DNA of 64,000 bases from Candidatus Nomurabacteria bacterium (lineage in GTDB: Bacteria; Patescibacteriota; Saccharimonadia; Saccharimonadales; Saccharimonadaceae), in the NCBI GenBank assembly GCA_031266275.1, contig JAISBI010000041.1, forward strand, positions 1 through 64,000. The letters are read 5' to 3'. The notes beneath the pieces are model-generated. The model did no database searches, was not told the DNA's origin, and was given only the letters and a program-made list of their open reading frames with translations. Below are positions 8,614 through 15,863 of the stretch, piece after piece. Position 1 is the first letter of the stretch; every line of letters starts with the position of its first letter. A program made the translations under genes and the position numbers.

Positions 8614-9669
8614 ATGTCACATCATAACGCGTACGATAGTTTTCGAACCAAAAAAAGCATAGAAAAAAAGAGCCGAGCTAAAGAGAGAGCCTTTGGTAAA
8701 AGGGTGGACCTTGACGATGATTTCGTGGTCGAAGACTCCAAGAGCTTTGGCGTCGTCATAGAGACAAAATACAACGAAGCGCACGTTTTCTATGATGACG
8801 AAATCGTAGTTGCGGGTCTGAAGAGGAACATGAAAGGCAATATGAATCAAATCGTATTTCCGGGTGACAAAGTCGTCATTGACAGCGCTATGGGGAAATC
8901 CGTCATCCAAAACCTGATTAGCAGAACTTCTGAGCTGACTCGGATCAAAAAGGACAGCACAAGGTTGAATAATAACGGTAAAATTGAAAAAGTCATAGCG
9001 GCCAATATTGACGTCGGCGTCAACGTGGTTTCAGCGCAAGAGCCGCCTTTGCATCCGAAATTCATCGACCGATACTTGATGATTCTGCAAAACAGCAATA
9101 TCCAGCCGGTTATTTGCTTGAATAAATGCGATTTGAAAACGGAGAAAGAGGAGCTGATTCTTGACGTATATAGGCGATTGGGCATCCCCGTTGTCGAGAC
9201 ATCCGCACACCAGAACATCGGTATTGAGAAATTGGCAGAATATTTGCGCGGTAAACAAGCGATATTTGTGGGCAACAGCGGCGTCGGGAAATCGTCATTG
9301 ACGAACGCTCTGATGGACAGTGACGAAATCAAGACTAGCCACGTCAGCGAAAAGAGCAAGCGAGGCCGACATACCACGACAGCATCCAAGTACTACGTTT
9401 GGGACAAAGATTCTTCGATAATCGATACGCCCGGCATCAGAAGCCTCGACGTTTCTTCATTCAGTCCGATGGAAGTCAAAGATTATTTCCCAGAATTCGA
9501 CGGGTTCAGTGATAAATGCAAATATAATAATTGCCTGCACTTCAACGAGCCGACTAGTGTCTGCGCCGTCAAACGAGGCGTGGACGATAAGTTGATAAAT
9601 GCTGACCGGTATAAGAGTTATGTGAGGATAATGGAAGATGTGATGGGAGAAAAGCAACGGAACGGTTGA
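8614..9669 (+). CDS. rsgA: Ribosome small-subunit-dependent GTPase RsgA
   Basis: 351 residues, a late 30S-assembly GTPase. It shows the circularly permuted GTPase order: G4 (NKCD), then G1 P-loop (GNSGVGKSS), then G3 (DTPGI), with an N-terminal OB-fold region and a C-terminal zinc site C-x4-C-x-H-x6-C (CKYNNCLH followed by Cys). AAAGGG precedes ATG 8614. It lies 36 bp after the biosynthetic operon and may be co-transcribed, but composition becomes less AT-rich here, marking the end of the foreign-looking block. Confidence 0.95.
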   Translation: MSHHNAYDSFRTKKSIEKKSRAKERAFGKRVDLDDDFVVEDSKSFGVVIETKYNEAHVFYDDEIVVAGLKRNMKGNMNQIVFPGDKVVIDSAMGKSVIQNLISRTSELTRIKKDSTRLNNNGKIEKVIAANIDVGVNVVSAQEPPLHPKFIDRYLMILQNSNIQPVICLNKCDLKTEKEELILDVYRRLGIPVVETSAHQNIGIEKLAEYLRGKQAIFVGNSGVGKSSLTNALMDSDEIKTSHVSEKSKRGRHTTTASKYYVWDKDSSIIDTPGIRSLDVSSFSPMEVKDYFPEFDGFSDKCKYNNCLHFNEPTSVCAVKRGVDDKLINADRYKSYVRIMEDVMGEKQRNG

Positions 9670-9699
9670 GGCTTGCGCATGGCTTCGGCTGGAATTTTG

Positions 9700-9708
9700 T
9701 GATATAAT
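9700..9708 (+). promoter_or_regulatory. Extended -10 promoter of tig (leaderless-type)
   Basis: TGA-TATAAT (9700-9708) ends 9 nt before the tig ATG at 9718. There is no SD, so the mRNA probably starts at or near the start codon. No convincing -35. Confidence 0.6.
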
Positions 9709-9717
9709 AGACCCACT

Positions 9718-11010
9718 ATGAAGAAAATATTGAAAAAATTAGATGAGAATACTATTCAAATATCCGTGACGCTGGAGGCGGCGGAGTTGAAAGCGGCCGA
9801 GCAGACGGCTGCGGATGAATTGGCGAAGGACGCTGATGTCAAGGGCTTTCGCAAAGGCAAAGTGCCGGCGGACGTCGCGAAGAAGAATGTCGACCCGATG
9901 GCTTTAGCCAATCGAACGGCAGAAACTGCCATCAATAACGCGCTGGTGACGATTATCAACGAAGAGAAAATCCGGCCGCTCGACCGTCCAAATGTGGAAT
10001 TGGGCGACTTCAAGCCAAACCAATCTTTGAAGTTTGTTGTAAAAATTACAACAGTTCCGACTGTGAAATTGGGTAATTATAAAAAACTTGGTGCTAAAAA
10101 GCCAGATTTCAAGATTCAAGACGCCGATATCGAGCAAGTCGTCGATAATTTATTGACCGGACAAGCCGAGAAGAAATCTGTCAAGCGCCCAGCTCAAGCT
10201 GGCGACGAAACTGTCATCGACTTCACGGGGCGTTTTACTAAAAGTGGCAAAGAATTTAACGGCGGCGACGGCAAGGATTTCCCGCTTCGACTGGGCGGCG
10301 GCCAATTTATTCCAGGCTTTGAGGACGCTATCGTCGGACACAAAACTGGCGAAGAATTTGACGTGCCGCTGACTTTCCCGAAAGACTACCAAGCAGCCAA
10401 CTTGGCCGGTCAAAAAGTCATTTTCAAAACGAGAATCAAGAGCATCAACGAGCTGAAAAAACCGGAATTGAATGACGAATTCGCCGCGTCGCTAGGCGCC
10501 GAGCACATCAAAACAGTGGCCGATCTGCGTGCCGACATCGAGCGCGAATTGAACGGCCGCGCCGAGCGCAACACGACCGAGCAATTTCGCAGCGCTTTAA
10601 TCGACGAACTCATCGAAAAAACCAATGTCAAAATTCCGGAAATTCTGGTGCTCGACCAATTGACAACGCTAGAGCGCGAATTCGTGCAAAATCTGACCTA
10701 CCAGCAAAAATCGCTGGAAGATTACTTATCGGAGAAAAACCATAAGGATAAAGAAGCTTGGATAAAAGCCGAGCTCGAACCGGTGGCCGAAAAACGCGCC
10801 AAAGCTGGTCTGATTTTGTCAGAATTAGCCACCCAAGAGGGCATCACAGTGAACGACACCGAAACCGACGCCCGCATACAAGCCATCCAGATGCAATACA
10901 ATGACCCGCAGCTCAAACAAATGTACGAAAATCCAGAAGCGCGCCGCAACGTCGCCAACCAGATTTTGACCGATAAAACGTTCGACCGACTGGTTGAGCT
11001 AAATAGCTAA
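9718..11010 (+). CDS. tig: Trigger factor
   Basis: 430 residues; ribosome-bound chaperone with peptidyl-prolyl isomerase activity. The ribosome-docking signature GFRKGKVP is at 43-50. A FKBP-type domain follows (DETVIDFTGRF to about residue 245, including LGGGQFIPGFED), then a helical C-terminal arm domain. Length is normal. It has its own leaderless-type promoter. An odd feature is a spaced palindrome TGTTGTA-N5-TACAACA at 10035-10053 inside the gene, matching two upstream elements of the NAD-linked operons. Confidence 0.95.
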   Translation: MKKILKKLDENTIQISVTLEAAELKAAEQTAADELAKDADVKGFRKGKVPADVAKKNVDPMALANRTAETAINNALVTIINEEKIRPLDRPNVELGDFKPNQSLKFVVKITTVPTVKLGNYKKLGAKKPDFKIQDADIEQVVDNLLTGQAEKKSVKRPAQAGDETVIDFTGRFTKSGKEFNGGDGKDFPLRLGGGQFIPGFEDAIVGHKTGEEFDVPLTFPKDYQAANLAGQKVIFKTRIKSINELKKPELNDEFAASLGAEHIKTVADLRADIERELNGRAERNTTEQFRSALIDELIEKTNVKIPEILVLDQLTTLEREFVQNLTYQQKSLEDYLSEKNHKDKEAWIKAELEPVAEKRAKAGLILSELATQEGITVNDTETDARIQAIQMQYNDPQLKQMYENPEARRNVANQILTDKTFDRLVELNS

Positions 11011-11014
11011 AAAC

Positions 11015-11043
11015 TTGCTTTTTCAAAACATTAGTGCTATAGT
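11015..11043 (+). promoter_or_regulatory. Promoter TTGCTT-17-TATAGT, leaderless-type
   Basis: TTGCTT (11015-11020) and TATAGT (11038-11043) with TGC before the -10. The ATG at 11050 begins 6 nt after the -10, where transcription itself should start. This argues for ATG 11050 rather than TTG 11044. Confidence 0.65.
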
Positions 11044-11049
11044 TTGGAT

Positions 11050-12678
11050 ATGAAACCGGAAAGTACACTCAAAAAAGATATCATTTATATCGATGTGGAC
11101 GACGACATCACGTCGACTGTCGGCAAGATAAAAGATTCCAACGGAGAGTTGATTGAGCTGGTGCCGCCCAAGCGGCCGGGCTTTTTGCAGAGCGCTGTCA
11201 GCATGAAATTAATCAAGCGCACCGCCAAAAAAACCGACAAAGAAGTCGCCATCGTCACGGCCGATCAATCACTATTGTCACTGGCCGCCGCCGCTGGTAT
11301 CATGGTGGCGAAAAATCTGCGGGTGGAGCCGGAATATTTGACGCCGATTAAAAACGAAGCAGACGAGAGCGACGTCATCAACGGGGAAGACCTCGCCGTG
11401 CATGAATATGCCCCTCAAGACGACTCGAAAACCGACAAAACTCCAGAAGACAAAGACATCGAAGTGGCCCTGCGCAAAGCCAGCGCCGATGCTGATGACG
11501 ATGCCAAAAAAGCGGCGCAAGATTCTGACAAAAAAGTGCCTAATTTCAACAAATTTCGCAAAAAGCTGTTGATTTTCGGTTCCATTGGCGTGGTGGTCAT
11601 CGCGTTTTTGGTCTGGGCGATTTTCTTCGCTGCGCATGCCACGATTACTATTTCGGCGCGCACTTCTGGTGAAAAAATCCAAAAACCAGTCGCTTTGGGT
11701 GATAAAATGACGACCAATAGCGACGCCGGCACCCTGAAATCATTGACCAAGCAAGTCAAAAAAGACGCCGGTGCAGACGGCGCGGCAACTGGCGAACGCG
11801 ACGAAGGTACGAAAGCCGTCGGCAAAGTCGACATCATATCCAGCGATATGCAAGTCTGCATGAGCGGCGCTATTCCCACCGGCACGGCCATCACTTTGTC
11901 AGGCAAAACTTTCATCATGACGGCAGGCGCCAGCCTCCAAGCCGTCAGCAGTTCGACTTGTTCGGCCAGCGGCATAAACATCGAAGCAAAAGAAAAAGGC
12001 GATACTTATAATATCAGCAACGGCGGCGGACCGGTGGCCAATTATAACGCTACAGCCAGCGGTTCGACCTCTGGCGGCACTACGAAAATCGTCAAAGTCG
12101 TGACCGACGCGGACGTGCGCGCGGCGCGTGATAGAATTACCGGCGAGCCTGAAGAAAGCGTCAAAAATGAATTATTGCGCGATTTGAGCTCAGAATACAT
12201 GGTCGTGGAGCCGAGTTTCACGGTGGCCGCTGGCGATCCGGTGGCCAGCCCAGCCATTGGCGAAGCCACTGACGGCAGCGGCCGCTTCCGGCTGACTGTT
12301 TCGACAGTCTATTCCATCACGGCCGTCGCCAAAGACGAACTCCAGACGTTCCTAGAAAAACTCATGGATGAAAAAGCCAGCAGCTTGGGCCGCCAAAAAG
12401 TCTATGATTATGGCGTCGACAGCGTGACGTTCGCCACTTACACCAAAGACGGCGACAAACAGTCAGCGACGCTGTTCGCGACCGGCAAAATCGGCCCGAA
12501 TATCGAAGCCGACGACGTCAAACGCGACATGGTCGGCCGCAAACCAATGGAGGTCAGCGAGAATCTCAAGCGCGTTCAAGGCGTCACCGACGTCCGCACT
12601 GACCTGTGGCCGTTCTGGGTGACAAAGGTGCCCAAAGGCGACAATCGCATTACTGTTGAATTTGAATCTGAGAATTAA
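11050..12678 (+). CDS. Patescibacterial membrane-anchored 'baseplate J-like' protein
   Basis: 542 residues. Three parts are visible. A cytoplasmic N-terminal domain has a DDDITSTVGKIK start, ELVPPKRPGFLQS and AIVTADQSL, the pattern of a nucleotide-fold-like domain common in CPR proteins. An acidic linker (~115-165) leads to one transmembrane helix near 180-200 (LLIFGSIGVVVIAFLVWAIF). An extracytoplasmic Thr/Ser/Gly-rich region with beta-sandwich character follows; CPR homologues are often annotated as baseplate J-like. Function is unknown; an envelope role is inferred from topology. Two cysteines (about 275 and 309) in the outer part could form a disulfide. Confidence 0.6.
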   Translation: MKPESTLKKDIIYIDVDDDITSTVGKIKDSNGELIELVPPKRPGFLQSAVSMKLIKRTAKKTDKEVAIVTADQSLLSLAAAAGIMVAKNLRVEPEYLTPIKNEADESDVINGEDLAVHEYAPQDDSKTDKTPEDKDIEVALRKASADADDDAKKAAQDSDKKVPNFNKFRKKLLIFGSIGVVVIAFLVWAIFFAAHATITISARTSGEKIQKPVALGDKMTTNSDAGTLKSLTKQVKKDAGADGAATGERDEGTKAVGKVDIISSDMQVCMSGAIPTGTAITLSGKTFIMTAGASLQAVSSSTCSASGINIEAKEKGDTYNISNGGGPVANYNATASGSTSGGTTKIVKVVTDADVRAARDRITGEPEESVKNELLRDLSSEYMVVEPSFTVAAGDPVASPAIGEATDGSGRFRLTVSTVYSITAVAKDELQTFLEKLMDEKASSLGRQKVYDYGVDSVTFATYTKDGDKQSATLFATGKIGPNIEADDVKRDMVGRKPMEVSENLKRVQGVTDVRTDLWPFWVTKVPKGDNRITVEFESEN

Positions 12679-12697
12679 TTGCTGGATGCGACCCAAT

Positions 12698-13291
12698 ATG
12701 ACCAGTAACGCCAGTTACCAAAAGCAGCCAAAAGCATGGGGAAGCCGCCCGACGCCGATTGTTGTGCAGGCAGTGAAGTTGTTGAGCGGAGGCAAAGAAC
12801 GACACTTTTCGGCGCTTGACATTGGAGCCGGACAGGGACGAGACAGTCTATATTTGGCGAAGCAAGGTTTCCAAGTTACCGCATTGGACAAGTTGGCGGC
12901 CGGTCTCAGCCAAATCAAAGCTAGTGATGAGAGAATAGAGACGGTGGCTGCCGACATGGCACAGTACGAATTTGAGCAAAAATTCGACTTGATTATAGCG
13001 ATTAACGTGCTGCATTTTTTGAAGAAGTCAGAAATCGAAAGTTCGATTGGCAAGATTAAACAGGCTACTGCGCGAGGCGGGTTGGTAGTGGTTTCAGTTT
13101 TGCTCGATAATCACAAACTGGAAACGCAGGAGCTAAAGGGTTATTTTGAGGATTTCGAAATAGTTTTGTATCGGGAATTTGTGAAAGACGACGCGGCGCA
13201 TATCGGGGCCCAATATCCGCATACGCATCAAATTGCTCAGCTGATTGCTCGCAAACGAGGTACAGTCGACAAAACAAGTCCCACGTGCTAA
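12698..13291 (+). CDS. Class I SAM-dependent methyltransferase (TehB-like)
   Basis: About 197 residues from ATG 12698; ATG 12686 or 12656 would lengthen it and the latter overlaps the previous gene. SAM-binding motif I is LDIGAGQGRDSLYLA, with an acidic motif II (VTALDK) and motif IV DLIIAINVLHFL. This resembles TehB/small-molecule methyltransferases. Substrate unknown. Its 3' end overlaps the promoter region of murD. Confidence 0.7.
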   Translation: MTSNASYQKQPKAWGSRPTPIVVQAVKLLSGGKERHFSALDIGAGQGRDSLYLAKQGFQVTALDKLAAGLSQIKASDERIETVAADMAQYEFEQKFDLIIAINVLHFLKKSEIESSIGKIKQATARGGLVVVSVLLDNHKLETQELKGYFEDFEIVLYREFVKDDAAHIGAQYPHTHQIAQLIARKRGTVDKTSPTC

Positions 13292-13294
13292 AAT
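13266..13294 (+). promoter_or_regulatory. murD promoter TCGACA-17-TAAAAT
   Basis: TCGACA (13266-13271) and TGC-TAAAAT (-10 at 13289-13294), nested in the 3' end of the methyltransferase gene. ATG 13302 follows 7 nt later without an SD, indicating a leaderless start. Confidence 0.6.
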
Positions 13295-13301
13295 ACTTCA
13301 T

Positions 13302-14510
13302 ATGAAATACGTTATTTTAGGCTACGGAATTGAGGGTGCGGCGGCCGAGAAGTATTTTCGGGACTTGCCAGGCGTCGAAGACGTCAAAGTTATCGAAAAT
13401 GACCGCGAACGGTCGTTTGCCGAGCAATTGAAAGGGTTGGACGATTATACGGTGGTCCGTTCGCCCGGAATAGCACTCGACAAGGTTCCGAAAAACTTCA
13501 AAGTCTGGTCGACTACCAATGAATTTTTCGCTAAATGCCCAGCGACCATCATCGGCGTGACTGGGTCGAAAGGCAAAGGCACGACCGCCACCATGATTGC
13601 GCGGATTTTGGAAGCCAAAGGCTTGACGGCGCATTTGGTCGGCAATATCGGCCAGCCGGCCATCGCGGAATTGGGCAAAATCAAATCCGCAGACTACGTG
13701 GTTTATGAATTGTCGAGCTTTCAACTTTGGGACATCGCGCAGTCGCCGCATATCGCGGTTTTGACGGTTTTGGAGCCTGATCACCTCGACGTCCACGCCG
13801 ACTTCGACGACTATGAGCGTGCCAAAGCTAACATCGTGAAGTTTCAGGGCCCCAATGACTTAGTGGTCTATAACAAGAACGACCAGTTAGTGACGAGAAT
13901 CGCCCAGAGTTCTCAGGGGCGAAAGGTGGCTTATCCGAATCAGTTAGTGCCGAATTTACGGGAATTTTTGCAAGTACTGGGCGAGCATAACTTACGTAAC
14001 GCCGAAGCGGCTGTATCGGCAGTTTGGGACATCATCGGCGGCGATGTGGCGGCGGTCAAAAAGGCTCTGACTAATTTCAAAGGATTGCCGCATCATATTG
14101 AACTAGTGCGGGAGCTAAACGGTGTGCACTATTACGACGATAGTTTTTCATCGAATCCGACGGCCACCAAAGTCGCGGTCGAAGCGCTCTCTGACCCAAT
14201 AATTCTAATTCTCGGCGGCTCGGACAAAGGCATTGACATGGCGCCGCTCAAAAACTTCCTGAACGGCACGAAAAATATCAAAAAGATTTTATTAATCGGC
14301 CAAATCAAAGACCAGCTGGCCGATGGTCTGCAGCAAGATTTCGAAGTCATGACAACTGAGGATTTTCGGGAAATAATCGAGCATGCGCGCGACCTAGCCA
14401 TGTCTGGCGACGTCGTTTTGCTCAGTCCTAGCACGGCGAGCTTTGGTATGTTCAAGAATTTTTATGACAGAGGCGAACAATTCCAGAGGATAGTCAAGGA
14501 ATTGAAATAG
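13302..14510 (+). CDS. murD: UDP-N-acetylmuramoyl-L-alanine:glutamate ligase (MurD / MurD2)
   Basis: 402 residues. Mur-ligase features: ATP loop GVTGSKGKGTTA near 100, VYELSSFQL, EPDHLDVH, NLRNAEAA, YYDDSFSSNPTAT, LILGGSDKG and the C-terminal LLSPSTASFGMFKNFYDRG typical of MurD. It adds glutamate to UDP-MurNAc-L-Ala. The next gene, overlapping by one base, is MurL-like. In Xanthomonas the MurD2-MurL pair adds L-glutamate and then epimerises it, so this enzyme may use L-Glu (inference from context). The longer upstream reading frame is dismissed because the promoter lies inside it. Confidence 0.9.
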   Translation: MKYVILGYGIEGAAAEKYFRDLPGVEDVKVIENDRERSFAEQLKGLDDYTVVRSPGIALDKVPKNFKVWSTTNEFFAKCPATIIGVTGSKGKGTTATMIARILEAKGLTAHLVGNIGQPAIAELGKIKSADYVVYELSSFQLWDIAQSPHIAVLTVLEPDHLDVHADFDDYERAKANIVKFQGPNDLVVYNKNDQLVTRIAQSSQGRKVAYPNQLVPNLREFLQVLGEHNLRNAEAAVSAVWDIIGGDVAAVKKALTNFKGLPHHIELVRELNGVHYYDDSFSSNPTATKVAVEALSDPIILILGGSDKGIDMAPLKNFLNGTKNIKKILLIGQIKDQLADGLQQDFEVMTTEDFREIIEHARDLAMSGDVVLLSPSTASFGMFKNFYDRGEQFQRIVKELK

Positions 14511-15811
14511 TGAAATTTACTTTTGAAAAATATAGTTTCGATGCCGAGAGATTTGAGGCTAAGTTTGAATATTCGTATGGCGAGCAGAAATTCGTCGAGA
14601 AAGTGTCATTTGTACACAAAGCCGGCTCCGAAAACCTCGCTCCTGAAACTCAGAGCGTTTTAGACAGAGCCGTATTTTTAGCATTTATTTTAATCGGTAC
14701 GTCATATTGGAAAGCTTTTCCGACGCGCGAAGTGGAGCTCGCGACCGAAATCGACCGTTGGCAAGCTGAGTTTTTTGACCATGTTTATCAAGAGGGCATG
14801 AGCCAATTTGCCTATGGAAATCAGTTGACACGTGACGATTTGGCGCACTTTGCCGCCAGCAACGCGAAACCAAGCCGCCCGCCACATTTTCAAGGCGATG
14901 GCGTCTTGGTCTTACAGAGCGGCGGAAAAGACTCATTGTTGACGGCGCAATTGCTGGAAACAGCGGGCTTAAATTATACGCCGCTATATTTTAGCAGCGT
15001 TCAGGGCCATCATCCTGCGGTGTTAAATGAGCTGAATGAGCCTATCCTCACGGCCGGCCGCGCTATCGACCGCAACGCCTTGCGCGAAACGGCGGAGCGA
15101 GGCGCCATGAACGGCCACGTGCCAGTGACTTATATCATCGAGTCATTAGCCATTGTGCAAGCGATTTTACTGGGGAAAAATCAAATCTTGGCCAGTATCG
15201 GCAACGAAGCGGATGAACCGCACGCGCATATTGGAGACCTAGCAGTCAATCATCAGTGGTCGAAATCATGGGCGGCAGAAACGGCACTGTCGGAATACGC
15301 GAGGCGGTATATTTCGCCTGACATTCGCATCGGCTCGCCGCTGAGGGCTTTTTCGGAGCTCGAGATTGCCGAATTATTTAGCGAATTGGCGTGGAGTAGG
15401 TTTGGCAATGGTTTCAGCTCGTGCAATCGAGCGAATTATCGGCAGGGCAATGTGAACGAAGAGTTACATTGGTGCGGCGAGTGCCCGAAATGCGCCAATT
15501 CATATTTATTATTTGCGCCCTTTATTCCGGCGCACGAGCTGCAGGCTCTGTTCGGCGGCAAAGATTTATTCGCCGATGAAAAGCTCGCGTTAACGTTCAA
15601 AGGGTTGTTGGGGATTGACGGAGTGACGAAGCCGTTTGAGTGCATCGGCAGCGTCGAAGAACTGCGCAAAGCTTATGAAATGATAGATTTTGACAGTGGT
15701 TATGCCCGCCTGCCGTTTCCGGTGCCACATTCGGACTTTGATTATCAAGTTTTGGGCGATTGTCAAAAATGGGCCCATGAATTAATTCAAAAAGCCCTGC
15801 CCGACAAATAG
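14510..15811 (+). CDS. murL: MurL-like UDP-MurNAc-L-Ala-L-Glu epimerase
   Basis: 433 residues, GTG start overlapping the murD TAG by one base, so translationally coupled. It has a PP-loop ATP site SGGKDS (137-142), a conserved-looking SIGNEADEPHAH segment and a C-terminal Cys cluster (SSCNRANY, WCGECPKCANSY). MurL of Xanthomonas oryzae converts the terminal L-Glu of UDP-MurNAc-L-Ala-L-Glu to D-Glu using ATP via an adenylate, which fits a PP-loop. The tight coupling to murD is the strongest support. I identify it from remembered family features, not a search; another PP-loop ligase is possible. Confidence 0.7.
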   Translation: MKFTFEKYSFDAERFEAKFEYSYGEQKFVEKVSFVHKAGSENLAPETQSVLDRAVFLAFILIGTSYWKAFPTREVELATEIDRWQAEFFDHVYQEGMSQFAYGNQLTRDDLAHFAASNAKPSRPPHFQGDGVLVLQSGGKDSLLTAQLLETAGLNYTPLYFSSVQGHHPAVLNELNEPILTAGRAIDRNALRETAERGAMNGHVPVTYIIESLAIVQAILLGKNQILASIGNEADEPHAHIGDLAVNHQWSKSWAAETALSEYARRYISPDIRIGSPLRAFSELEIAELFSELAWSRFGNGFSSCNRANYRQGNVNEELHWCGECPKCANSYLLFAPFIPAHELQALFGGKDLFADEKLALTFKGLLGIDGVTKPFECIGSVEELRKAYEMIDFDSGYARLPFPVPHSDFDYQVLGDCQKWAHELIQKALPDK

Positions 15812-15828
15812 TCCCGAGCGCGCCGTGC

Positions 15829-15857
15829 TTACTTATTGTTCAAATTTATGGTAAAAT
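15829..15857 (+). promoter_or_regulatory. leuS promoter TTACTT-17-TAAAAT
   Basis: TTACTT (15829-15834), 17-bp spacer, TAAAAT (15852-15857). The ATG is 6 nt after the -10, with no SD: leaderless-type. Confidence 0.6.
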
Positions 15858-15863
15858 GAGCCT

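Noticed and set aside
8847-9389. 180-residue minus-strand ORF inside rsgA, and similar long antisense frames in tig, leuS, murD and xth
   Set aside because: Shadows of real genes; no SD or promoter and no domain recognisable.
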